Shown piece by piece: positions 20,117 through 31,341 of a stretch of 64,000 nucleotides of DNA. Position 1 is the stretch's first letter. The number at the start of each line of letters is the position of its first letter. The notes under the pieces were generated by a model that had not been told where the DNA came from, ran no database searches, and saw only the letters and a program-made list of their open reading frames with translations. The stretch covers positions 477,645,655 through 477,709,654 of the forward strand of contig CM062808.1 in the NCBI GenBank assembly GCA_031772625.1, in the 5' to 3' direction. A program made the position numbers and the translations under genes. This DNA is from Pinus tabuliformis. Lineage: Eukaryota > Streptophyta > Pinopsida > Pinales > Pinaceae.

Positions 20117-22660
20117 TATATGAGGTCAGAAGGGGTACATGATGGCCGAAATGTATTATACAAGTACATGGAAAGGAAGTCTGTCAAAAACCGAGGAGGA
20201 CTTCACCAGAATTCAGCCTGCCAAGCCACCAAAGGAGATCAGAAAGAAACACTGTCTGAAGCGGGCATACCCATGCTCAGAAAAAGTAAGGCATGTCCGC
20301 ATAGCAAGTACAAGAGGATCCACTAAGTATACAAGTATAAATGACTGAAAGATACATAATGGATCATCTGATCATAATGAACAAGTACATGTCTGAATAT
20401 CACATATAAGATTGTCAATGATGCTGAAAGATGCAACGGATCACTGATATCAAAGATTGATCCCAAAAGGTACCAACTGAACATGATGGAATAGGATGGT
20501 ACTACACTGTAAACTCAGGTGCCAACATATAGAATGTCTCCATGACTGACTACAACATATAAAGTGGAGTGGTATCAACTAGCAGCAACAGGAGCAACTG
20601 TCAAGTGATCCAATGAATGCTGATACAACCTGAGGTCTTCACCGACCGCCGTGGTACATTTCTACACCATGGGAATAAATTATCTGAAGTCGACCATGTG
20701 AGAAATCGTTTGATTACCGGTCATTGATGTATACCGTTAACAAACGCGAGACTACTCACCGATAATGATAATGAGCGTCAAGGTACCTAGTACAATCTAA
20801 CAAGTGTGAATAGATGAGCTGGAGTTGAACACCTGTAAGAATCTATCGATCAGGAGACAATGATGGTTTCCCACTGTCAATAGCGAAGGATCTGCCACTA
20901 ATGATTGCAAACCCCAAGGTACTGCCAAATGGACTCTAGATCTTTGCCCCAGAGCAATGAGTTAGAGTCGATAGGGAAAGATCCGCTAGAAGGAAGGCAT
21001 TAAGGCATCCTTCATCAGTCTAGCACGAGTGTAACCCGTAGGCCAATAATGTGGAAGGAATCAGATGAAAAAGATGTAGTAACCCAACCAAAGTATGTTT
21101 TTGGCGTACATAAGATGTGTCTAGCGCACGACAGAAACCCTCTGAACCAACCAATAATGAAAGCTGACATAGAGGCGAGGTATCCACCAATAGGGTCAAA
21201 TGGAAACCAAGGCACTGCACGATTCCGAATGTGTGATAATGTAAGCTGATGTCGAACACAAGGGAAACCACTCAGTCAAAGACCCATGATACTGATCGAT
21301 GCTAAGCACAAGGTGACCTATCAATAATGAAAATAGGGCTAGGGTGCGGCTCTAGGCCTGTCCTCAGAGCAAGGTGTCGTCGTCGATAAGGACAAGACCC
21401 GCCAGCAAGAAGTTAATGGGGACCTTCTCAAACCGGCACGAGTAAAGGACCAATATAGCTGATGTGATGATAGACATGACATTGACAACCAGGGATGGCC
21501 GACTGAAAAATGAGTCAAGAGACACCGCAGAGAGGCTGACTCAGGCTAACTTCCCTTGAACAAAAGCATGACTCAATGTGACTATGTGGCAGCATATGAT
21601 GACTTTGTATAAGTTCGCCATGCAGGAGGCACGAACAAACCCTCCATATGATTGGAAGAGATAACCAATCGGGGGAGAACTGACTCAATAAAAAGGTTAT
21701 GGCGTACCTAAGTCAAACTAAATCCCACCCATGCGGAGGAGACTTTTTTTTGAGTGCTTTGTTCAAGGGCGACACGACTGACTCTAGCTGCCAACAATAA
21801 ATGGAAATATTGTCCCGTTCTCACTCTTTTTGGAATATTTAATTTTTTTGTCTTTTTCTGTTAAGCCGGAAAATGAATAAAAGAATGCTATTGTACAGTG
21901 GAAAGAACGAGTGTCGGTGAAACAGATGATCTAGTTCCTGGGAATGGAACGTTCCTATGCTCAATGCAGGGAGGTGAAAACTGGTCAGTGACACTCAAAG
22001 GTGTGTTCCTTCCATGGGTCAAGGTGTGTCAAGCTGTAGAATTCAAAGGTATGCAAGGTTGATTTTGCAGTCGTCATGGTCAAAAGTTGGCTTAAACACG
22101 AGTCCAAGTGAAGCCGACTCTAGGCCAAAAGGTGCAAGTGGTCAACATGCAATGCAGTAGTACAACTCAACACAAAGGAGCCTCTAGGGTATAAGGCCAG
22201 AACAAAGCGGAGAAGCTAAGAGGAATGAGTCTTCAATGCATAAGTCATGGCGGGACTACAGAGGACTCCCGAGCCTACTCAATGGAGCAGCATGGGCAAC
22301 AAATGTCAGTGAGGTGCTAACTACGATGCCCATGTAAAGGATGGCTCTACCATCGTGTCATGATTTAAAGAATCTGCGAGTGAAGATGGCTTACGAATCA
22401 TAACACGATGGGATCGACCCTATGGCAGATGTATCGGCAAATGGCGGATAGTATGCATAATGCAACGGAAAAGTGGTGTCCCTAACCTATATTCTAGTGA
22501 GAAAACGATACCTGTCATGACGGGTCAGCGGTCATGGAACCGTCTCAAAACTGAAAAACGTCCTAAATATCCTGAAAAACAAACCATTCTCGACATTTCA
22601 AGCTCCAAATTTAAAAGTCACATGAGGTCAAACAAAATAAAATTTTGAAAAAATTTTGCA
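20117..22660 (-). other. 3' internal region of element B, no gene recognised
   Basis: 2.5 kb with many short open stretches on both strands, none with recognisable domains. GC content is moderate and there are no clear tandem repeats. It separates the polypurine tract from the antisense gene-like region. Confidence 0.45.
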
Positions 22661-22671
22661 TTTTCAAAACT

Positions 22672-22678
22672 TATAAAA
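22672..22678 (+). promoter_or_regulatory. TATA-like box for the antisense gene-like region in B
   Basis: TATAAAA on the plus strand, about 350 bases before the first good start codon of the antisense ORF (23025). An AG|GTAACT donor-like site at 22793/22794 and a pyrimidine-rich TTTTTTGTCAG acceptor-like site ending at 23023 follow, consistent with a short spliced leader. Sequence inference only. Confidence 0.35.
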
Positions 22679-22904
22679 AGCATTTTAGACTCACCATTTT
22701 TTCCATTTGAGTTTGAGAGCAAAGGATTTGGAGAAAAAGGAGCACACTTCCCATAGCCAGATTCAACCGTTCAAATTCGTCAAAGACCTCTAGGTAACTC
22801 TTATACTTAGCTTGCAATTGATTGTGACAGGTTTTAAGATTTTTGATTGATGTTTCACCGTTGAACTTTTGTCAAAAATTTCTCCGCGGCGTATCCACTG
22901 GTTG

Positions 22905-22975
22905 GTAATATTGAACCTGCGTACACGCGGGCCCTATATGCGACTGTGTGCACAGGGACCCGCGTATACGCCGCA
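22905..22975. repeat. CpG-rich inverted repeat with GCGTATACGC
   Basis: The left arm GCGTACACGCGGGCCC and right arm GGGACCCGCGTATACGC pair with about two mismatches around a loop of about 21 bases. The right arm holds the perfect palindrome GCGTATACGC (22962-22971). It falls within the possible intron just before the antisense ORF. The same words occur in the LTRs and in the leader of B. Confidence 0.7.
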
Positions 22976-23024
22976 AACCATTTTTAAACAAAAACTAATG
23001 GTTTTAAATCGATTTTTTGTCAGG

Positions 23025-24267
23025 ATGCCTGTCACGTGGCGTGAAAGAGAGCACACAGCGGTAGATAATGAAGTTATGAACAGTCCTAAAGCATTAGATG
23101 CCCTATGGGGATGCGGTTTGCTTAAATTTTTCAAACTGCCAAATATGAAAGCGAACACGCGTCTACTTGAGATGCTCATTGATTATTGGGACGTCGAGGA
23201 GGAAGCCTTTATGATCGATCAAATTCCGCTCAAAGTAGAAGTGGAGGATATCTATTTTATCACGGGCCTTTCCCGAAGGGGAGAGGTGGTACATTCCCGG
23301 GGCAGGACACGGAGTAGCCTCACGATAGAGGACTATGTACATATATACTGCCCGAGACATCCCAAGAAGGTTGGGAGCTAGATTTCCATCACACATGTGG
23401 CGAGTTTGTCACTTAGGATAATCCTGTTCACCATAGCTCGAGTGAACGGATCATCCTCTCTAAATCAGGCGTCACGGGTCACCATGAGCGTGGCAGTTGA
23501 CTGTCTCACTACTGTGTTTGACTGGTGTACTCCTCTTCTGGCCAACATGAAGAGCCAGATCACTTCTATCAGGAGGGGACAGACCAAGAACTTTGGATAT
23601 GGGACTATTTTGTGTACTTTCTTTTTCGAGAAGGTTCCCGCACTCCGCCCCAGGGTAGCAGTTTCCATCAACACCCCACGCGATCCACGCATGGGCCGGT
23701 GGGCTGATCTGATGAAACGTCTGGGGGGGGGGAGGTCCCAAGGACTGCCTTCGACGATGACTTCTTCACCTGGTGGGATCAACAGATCATCGCCATGGAT
23801 GACTACCCCTATGCTGGGCTGGATTTCCGAGGAGATCCTGATCTAGTGTTACCACCGAACGCAGCATGGGGCGAGATTGATAAGAATTTTTTGATTTTAT
23901 GATTTTTTTTTTGGATTTTTCAAATATAATGATGCATTTTGAAAAATATTTTTGATGAGATTCAAATAACTGATATTATGATCATGTTCTAGACATTGGG
24001 CCGGTACAACCAGATGGGTTCCCACGGCATGGATGGCGTGGCCGAGGAGCCGAAGAGGCGGCTGCTAATACAGAACGGACTCTAAACAACGTCCAGCGAC
24101 ACTTGGCAAGACTGAGCTGCCGAGTACCGATGGCCGTCATAGAGGACCTTCCTGAGGATATGCAATGTCATGTGGTTGGCATGCCACGTGACTGGGTTCG
24201 CACTTTTCGGCGTGTGGCCACTGCGATAGTTACATACTTAGACGCTTATCCTGAGCCGAGGCATTAA
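23025..24267 (+). pseudogene. antisense gene-like region in element B, plant mobile domain-like
   Basis: The region lies antisense to the element. 23025-23381 begins MPVTWREREHTAV and continues with CGLLKFFKLPNMKANTRLLE, AFMIDQIPLKVEVEDIYFIT and GLSRRGEVV. Open pieces continue to 23846 with FGYGTILCTFFFEKVPALRP. An AT-rich intron-like gap (about 23875-23993, ending TTCTAG) precedes a last coding stretch that ends at a stop at 24267. The pattern (GLL-FF-LP, later a Glu/Asp-Val 'TGL...GE' turn, then FGYG...FFE) matches the plant mobile domain (PMD, aminotransferase-like). Its stop lies 130 bp from the end of the archaeal-type RNase H, tail to tail. It is probably a captured host-type gene, as in some grass Tat elements with antisense genes. 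Broken in a few places. Confidence 0.6.
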
Positions 24268-24396
24268 ATATGCCGGACATGATTATGGGCATTTGAGTCC
24301 CAAATTTTGTATATTTTTGGACACACATATGTACACTCGAGACGCTTTATGATATATAGATATATATACAGTTTGACTTTTTGATGCTTGATTTTA

Positions 24397-24822
24397 TTAT
24401 GATGAATGATCGATGTGCCAGTCTAATGCCTGATTAGCGATAGAATCAGCTAACCAATTATGAGATCTTGGAATATGCAAATAATTAATATAAGTAAATG
24501 ATCTTTGCAACAACCTCACCCTTAAATACTGGCGATATAAAGATGGATCCCGTACCCGATAAATGTTATTTAATTGAGACACTATCAATTGAGAATCAAG
24601 ATACACTACCAACGAGTCGATCCCATGAGAGATTGCCTTGGATAATAAATTAATAACGGCAGTATACTCGGCCATATTGTTTGAAGCGGGACCGGTACAC
24701 ACGCCTCTTGATGCCATCAATTGACCAGTTGGATAATAGAGTACCCAAGCTACGGAAGCGAGATTCCGAGTGTGCCGACTAGCACCATCGACGAACCCAA
24801 AATAGACCAAATCATCCATCAA
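24397..24822 (-). pseudogene. archaeal-type RNase H of element B, after the integrase
   Basis: One open stretch of about 141 codons. Motifs: YFGFVDGASR with the first Asp, NNMAEYTAVINLL with the Glu, VVYLDSQLIVSQLNN with the second Asp, YLRVRL, and HIPRSHNWLADSIANQAL with the final His/Asp. All catalytic positions are visible. It lies C-terminal to integrase, at the end of pol. Tat-clade elements carry such a second RNase H. In element A of the same window the domain lies before reverse transcriptase. Confidence 0.85.
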
Positions 24823-25018
24823 CTCCTACCACAGCAGACCAAAAAGTACTGATATCAGAAAACTCTCGACGATATATGTACAAATATACATAAAGTACAA
24901 AGAAGCCATTTCCTGGCCAAAACTAAGCAAAGTACTTCTTTAGGTAGAGCCCGTTTCGGGGCTCCGCCAGCTTGTTTCCCTCAAAGTCGATTAATTCATA
25001 CGACCCTTTTTCTAAAAC

Positions 25019-25876
25019 TCATTTAATAATGAAAGGATCGTACCACATAGGCTTAAATTTGCCTGCCCCCAAGGTGTCTTTATCTTGGTCATAGACCAGG
25101 ACAAGGTCACCTTCAGAAAAGACTCGAGGACGGATAGATTTATCATACTGCGTTTTAACCCTTTTCTTATGAGCCTCATTCATCGTGGCGGCATCTCGAC
25201 GCTGCTCATCGAGATGTTCCAAGTGAAGTAGGCGCTCTTCGAGACTCGAAGTCTCTGGAAGGAGCTCAACAACCAATTTAAGAGATGGAATTTCACATTC
25301 AACTGGAAAGATAGATTCCATCCCATAAACCAACTGAAAAGGTGTAAAACCAGTAGCCGTTTTCACGGAGGTTCGGTATGCCCAAAGAGCCGAATACAAC
25401 ATAACGTGCCAATTGGACCGATTTTTATCGATTGTCCGTTGGAGTATCATCTTAAGAGTTTTATTGACTGCCTCGACCTATCCATTGGCCTGAGGATAAT
25501 AAGGAGACGAATGCTCCTGCCGGAAACCTAATTTGAGAGCCAATTCGGACATCAGTTGATTCTGAAAATGACTGCCATGGTCAGTGACAATCTCTCTCGG
25601 GATACCGAATCTTGAGATAACCTGATTGAAAAGAAACAATGCTGCCGTGTCACTATCATTCTTATAAGTAGGCATGGCCTCAGCCCACTTCGTAAAGTAG
25701 TCTACGACCACGATAATGTACCTGTGATTCGCCGCTGAAGGCGGATTACAAGTTGTAAAGTCAATGCCCCACTTAGTAAAGGGACCGACGGTGACAATGG
25801 GAAAAAGAGGAGCTGGATGCGCGCGCATCTTCCGAGTAAAAATTTGACAAGGGTGACAACGTTTGACCTCTTCCAC
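25019..25876 (-). pseudogene. integrase of element B
   Basis: Two open pieces (25478-25876 and 25019-25450). The zinc-binding end reads VKRCHPCQIFTRKMRAHPAP. The DDE core shows WGIDFTTCNP, YFTKWAEAMP, IVTDHGSHFQNQ and SSPYYPQANG. The C-terminal part has TSVKTATGFTPFQLVYGMES, a GPY/F-like segment and EGDLVLVYDQDKDTLGAGKF. No chromodomain. It is followed downstream, on the minus strand, by the archaeal-type RNase H. Fossil. Confidence 0.88.
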
Positions 25877-25897
25877 ACAGTCTTTAAAGAGTGAAGT

Positions 25898-26824
25898 TCA
25901 AAAATAGCCGGCACATAAGATGTGCTGGGTTGTAGCAAGCCCTGATAGATGACCACCACAAGCTCCACTGTGGCAGTCATTGAGTACTGACTCTGCTTCC
26001 TCTAAGGTTAAACACCGTCGAAGGATTGAATCAACCCCTCGAGAATATAGCGTGTCACCGATGATAACATAGTTTTTAGCCAGGTGACGTAATTTTTGAT
26101 GTTCATCCTTGGAGAAAGTAGAGGGAAACTTTGAAGTCTGGAGATAGACAATGATATCTCCATACCAAGGGTCGAGTGAAGAGATGAGGAATAAATGTTC
26201 GTCAGGAAAACTTTCCTCATAAATAGTATCCTCTCCACAAGGTAGCTCAGAAATTAGCTCCATGGATTTCTTAGACTTGGCAGACAAGAACTCGAGATCG
26301 AATTCTTGCAAAATGACTATCCATCGATTATATTTGCCCCCAATCGCTCGCTTACTGAGGACAAATTGAAATGGATTGACTGCCACTAAGACAAAAGTTT
26401 TGCGTAGCAGGATATAATGACGGAGCCTCTGGACAGCATGGACAGCTGCCAAGGCCAACTTCTCAACCGGAGAATAGCGAAGTTCAGGACCTATTAAGCC
26501 TCAGCTCAAATAATAAATCACATGCTCGGTGAGAGCATCATCCTCCTGAAATAGAACCATACCAATGGTTGATTCTACTGCAGTGAGATATAAAAGGAAG
26601 TCTCTACCATAATCCGGTGGACTCAAAAGCGGGGCAGAGACTAATGCCTTTTTCAAAGCATCAAACGATTGCTGCGCAAATTCGTCCCATACAAATGGAA
26701 CGCCTTTTCGGAGCAAACGCATGAACCCTTTAGTGATCTCGGCATAGTTTTCTATAAACCGTCTTAAGAAATTGGCCTTCCCTTGAAGACTTTGAAGTTG
26801 TCGAATCGAGGACAGGGGAGGCAA
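25898..26824 (-). pseudogene. RNase H and linker of element B
   Basis: 26501-26824 begins in the connection segment (GKANFLRRFIENYAEITKGF) and enters RNase H (VWDEFAQQSFDALKKALVSA, DFLLYLTAVESTIGMVLFQ). 25898-26458 holds the rest (ALAAVHAVQRLRHYILLRKT, GGKYNRWIVILQEFDLEFLS), a linker, and the start of the integrase zinc module (DCHSGACGGHLSG). Ordinary Ty3 RNase H, decayed. Confidence 0.85.
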
Positions 26825-27805
26825 CTAAACTATTGCCTCAACCTTGAAGGGATCAACCCGAATCCCTTCATTGGACACGATGAACCCTAACAACCGACCG
26901 GACATAACCGCGAAAACGCACTTGTTGGGATTCAACCGGATTTTATAAAAACGACATCGCTCGAAAACCAATCGAAGATGACTAGGGTGATCAGTTCTCT
27001 TTCGAGAACGAGCAGCGAGATCATCCAAGTATGCCTCGATGACATGTTTGATGTCGTGGAAAGCATATGACATGGCCCGCTGAAAAGTGGCTCCAGCATT
27101 TTTAAGACCAAAAGGCATCTTTCTATATGCAAAGGTACTGCAGGGACATATAAAGGCTGTCTTATGTTGATCTTCAGGACGGATAGAAATTTGATTATAA
27201 CCCAAAAAACCATCCATGAAGGAAAAAATCTCATTACCCGCACACTCGTCGATAATCTGATCAATGAATGGCGTGGGGTAATTATCTTTCGGACAAGCTT
27301 TGTTTAGGTCCCTAAAATCGATGCATACTCAGATTGTTCCTTGCTTTTTATCCACAGGGACTGGATTAGAAACCCAATCAGTAAGAGGAACAGGGTATAT
27401 GAAACCCGCCCTTAGCAGCTTCTCAACCTCAGCTTTGATAGCTGCTGCTTTCCTAGGGTTAACCGGCCGAAGCCTTTGACGAACTGGTTTGGCGTTCTCA
27501 TACGTCTTGATCTCATGCTGAACTATAGAAGGATCAATGCCAGGCATTTCCTCATAAGACCAAGCAAATACATCTCGAAACTCCTTGAAAAGGTCGGTGT
27601 AAATTTGAATTTCTTCAGGGGAACACTCAATTCCGATGAAGAGATTCTCGATGACGTTAGGGTCCCTAGAGATGTTTATAGGTATCGTTTTTGAAATTAC
27701 CGACATATTACCTTCGGCACGAATGTGTGCTGGAGCCAAAGGGTTCAATACCGGACAAACATCACTAGTAAAGAGCTCGAAGAATCTAGATTCTACTTCC
27801 TGCAA
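26825..27805 (-). pseudogene. reverse transcriptase of element B
   Basis: 27329-27805 carries the pre-RT segment and the first motif (LLRAGFIYPVPLTDWVSNPV, VPVDKKQGT). 26825-27217 carries MDGFLGYNQISIRPEDQHKT, FAYRKMPFGLKNAGATFQRA, EAYLDDLAARS with the YLDD box, and LNPNKCVFAVMSGRLLGF. The KNAGATFQRAM form is typical of Tat-like elements. Fossil, in at least two pieces. Confidence 0.9.
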
Positions 27806-27838
27806 TGGAGGAAGAAAGTACGAATGATGGTGTAAGTC

Positions 27839-29060
27839 TTACCAAGGTCGATCTATACCCATCATTGCTTCAAGGATTGCTTCTTCAGAAGGTAAAACTG
27901 TATCTAAGCAGTCCAAGGCAGAGGTAGAATCAAGGCTCCAAGCCGGGGCCACATCACCATCTAGCTCCTCTTCAGAAAAAGGAGCAGAGTGGTTGTCTGC
28001 AAAGTCTACGATAGACTGATATCTAAGCTCAGCTGCAGATATAGGGAATGCCATTCCATTTACTTGTCCTTCAACTAATGTGGTCGTAGGTGAAGGCAAG
28101 GTCCAAGGGTCTGAAAAATAACGAGTTCGGAAGAACTCTTCTCGAGGGGACTCCTTAGATGATGAAATGGCATTGATTTTAGCGAAAGGAGAGGGAAGAT
28201 CAAAGGTACCCATCAATGAGGAATACATTCCCACTCCTAAATTCTCAGTAGGCGGGTGAGGGTTATCCACTAAAGGAACAGTAGAGTCAGAGCTTGCTTG
28301 AGGATCTACTGGACAATAATCCATTTGATCAACCTTAACGATTTTCCCCTCATGAGGAAAGCAAATGACACAAAAGAGTCGAAACAACGACGTCCATTTC
28401 GTATACCCAGTTCCTTCCTAATAGGAGATTATAGTCTAGGTTAGCATCTATGACCTCTACTTCAATATTGACGACCTTCCCCCCAACACATATAGGAAAG
28501 GCCGGGATAATCCCATGCAGCTTATGAGAATGACCATAAAATGCAGTCAAGACGGTGGGTGAAGGAACAACCGAAGGCGATCCAATAGCCTTCCAGCATG
28601 ACATCGACATGACGCACGTGGAAGCTCCTTCATCTATAACGGTACGAAAAATATTGATTTTCCGGTATGTAGACTTTATTTGGAAAGCCATATGATGAGG
28701 GAGTCGCTTTTTGACATTTAACATGTCAAAAGTGAGCACTAAAGAATTAGCTGGATCGACTGCTCCAATCGCGGAAAGTAAAGCACTTCTATGAGCCGGA
28801 CATGACTGGAGAACCTCTAAAGCGGACATGGCGCATGGACTCTGAGCCAGATCCTCCACAATGGAGTAATTCTGGGCAGCCCTAGCATTAGGATTAATCG
28901 TCGTGCGTTTGGCGGAACCTTTCGGTATCCGTGGTATAGTCTCGACAGGGGGTCGCTCAATATGAAGGTCAGTACTTCCGGGAACAGTCTTGTCCTTGGA
29001 AGTTTCAGCTTCACCATAATCACGTGATCGAGTAGCCACATGGACGTTAGAACCCATCAT
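27839..29060 (-). pseudogene. protease region of element B
   Basis: 28350-29060 includes a conserved lead-in (LTFDMLNVKKRLPHHMAFQI) and the protease motif VIDEGASTCVMSM, followed by YNLLLGRNWVYEMDVVVST, the usual late protease signature. 27839-28387 continues with FPHEGKIVKVDQMDY and an acidic Ser/Pro-rich linker to the reverse transcriptase. Decayed. Confidence 0.8.
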
Positions 29061-29140
29061 GAAAACATTTGATGATTTTCCCCTTCCTGGTTTCCCCCTA
29101 CAGAGGTTCCAGGGTTTGAACTCGCGCCAGCAAGAAGTTG

Positions 29141-31341
29141 CTACCCTTGGGGAAACGGGTTAGTTAACACAGCTTGAGAACTAGAAGTCCCTCGCTGTCC
29201 TAACAAGCGCTGAGCATCTTCAATCTTAGGGTAGAGATGAGTTAAGTGGTCTCCACTGCACAACTTGCATGGAAACTTGACTTTCTTTCTCGACTCATTT
29301 CTACCACCACCAACGTTGTTGCTGGATTTATTTGCATCAGGCTTCCCATCCTGGTTCTTTTTCTTACCTCGTCCTTTCTTTTTCCCATTGGAATTTTGAT
29401 TTCCTTTGGGGTTATCAGTTTGGACGGCATTAATTGAAGAAGTTTGGGAAGCCGGGGGATTAGACGATGTGACTTGGTTGTTAGAAGCAGTTTGTAAGGA
29501 CAACTGCTGCAATTGATTCAACAAGTTCACGGTAGTTGTGTCTACTAACCCAACGATACCATCCGCGTGCGGACCTTGCTTTGACTTAGCTACGTCAACC
29601 TTAAACCCAGGAGCATTTGGCAAGTACTTTTGTAGGATCCCAGACTGAGAATAGATCAATTCGAATTGCTGGGCCCTAAAAATGGCTTTCTCCTCAGAAT
29701 AGACCCCAGACATGGAGACATCCTTGGAGATCTCGGGTTGTAAAGATTTCAAAAACCACTCGAGACGGTACTCCGGAGGGATTTCGACTTTAATGAGCCT
29801 CTTTCTGCGTCTCCATTCCTAAATATGGTCAGAAATGTGAGTTGTTTTATCCTGACGAAAAGTGGCCAGAAGTTCAGTTCCGGCATCATAGCGGACATGC
29901 AACTGGAAATGATTTAAGAAAATATTGGCTAAGTCAGCGAAAGATGTAAAGCTGCCCCCTGGCAACTCTATATACCATTTGGCCGCATTACTAGTCAAGG
30001 TGCGCTGAAAGAGTCTTAACCTAATCGAGTCATCGATAAGGGAGTTCGATGAGCACCACAAATGGAATGGTCGCCTGGGTCTTCACCGCTTTTCCCTTCG
30101 AATTTTGGAATGTCCGAAGGGAGTTTGGTTGGGATCGGAGGCCAGGCCGGATTGTATTTGATTGGGTCATTTGTTAACTTAGTGAGATCTGGCAAGTTCA
30201 ACGTTGCCAGAAACGGAAGCCTAGGAGGACCTTGGGGATTCCACCCAGAATGGGCAGAACTCCCAAAGTTTTGAAAAGATTGTCCTGGATTTTGGGAGGC
30301 ACCAGGCTGCCCGAAGTAACCCGTAGAACCGGCTGAACCAAAAGGCAAGCCTTGTGATCTAGCAAAATTCAAAGTTTGACCAACTCAAGCCGCAAAACCT
30401 CCATAACCAGCAAAGTTTCCTCCTAAAGGATTATAAGAGGTTGATAACCCCTGATAAGGATTCCAAGTCGAAGCTAGGGGAGGAATACTTTGAAACGAAC
30501 TAACCGTGGAGTACGGCCTATTCCTTTGTTGGCCGATAAACGGATTCCCAGTTCGCGCGCCACTAACCCTAGGGTTATTCCAACCTTGGAAAGGATTGCT
30601 GCTTTGTCCTACAGAAGAAAAAGGCATGGATCCTATCGTCGGGTTGGAATGTGGTATATGAACACTTCTGAAAGGAAAACCCTGGAATGAAGCCGATCCG
30701 CCCATCATGGACGTAGCGGCACTAAACTGAACCGATGGAATACCCTGTGAGTGGGTGCCAAATGGGAAGAATCCAGTACCAAAAGCATTGGTTTGGGCAT
30801 TTCCACTCATGGACGGAATGGAGGTAGACCCAACTAAAGATGTGCTAGCAAAAGATCCAAACAAGGAAGCAGAGGAGATGGAAATCGTTCCTCCTCCTTG
30901 CACCGATGTTGGGGTTTGCATAGTCGTAGCACTTGTAGAAGCCATGCTTCCAGTAGTGGTCATCGATGGTAAGCACGTAGCGTAACCTGGACTTGACGGT
31001 CTATGCGTCGAAGTCCCAACGTATTGTAATACGTCTGGATGACTAGATGGTAGTGGAGAATTTGGAGCCGCTAACGACTCTGAGAGTTCTTCTACCTCTA
31101 TGTTATTCTCCGCTTGAAAGAGAACTCGAGAAAGGACTGGAGTGTCCCTCTCTTGTTTAGAAGTGCCAGGCCTTGCTTGAACACTAATGCCCCCGAGAGG
31201 AGGATCAATCCCCGATGCGTCAACCAGCGTGGGACGGAAACCATCGGTAGTATTACCTCTGCGCCTTCTAGGAGAAGGCTCTAAACTTGGTGGTGAAAGA
31301 CCACGAAGTCTTCGAGACCGTCTGGGAGATCGGTCAGCCAC
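29141..31341 (-). pseudogene. gag region of element B
   Basis: Starts at 31341 with an Arg/Ser-rich leader (MADRSPRRSRRLRGLSPPS). A long Ser/Gly/Phe/Pro low-complexity region follows (to about 30385). A capsid-like domain occupies 29819-30372 (RLFQRTLTSNAAKWYIELPG, FADLANIFLNHF). A lysine/asparagine-rich tail ends in CKLCSGDHLTHLYPK (29141-29752), a CCH-type knuckle-like motif. The FG- and S-rich N-terminus is longer than in most gag proteins. In about four pieces. Confidence 0.82.

Noticed and set aside
20120-21271. Several short open stretches in the 3' region of B
   Set aside because: Both strands, no domains, codon use not convincing.
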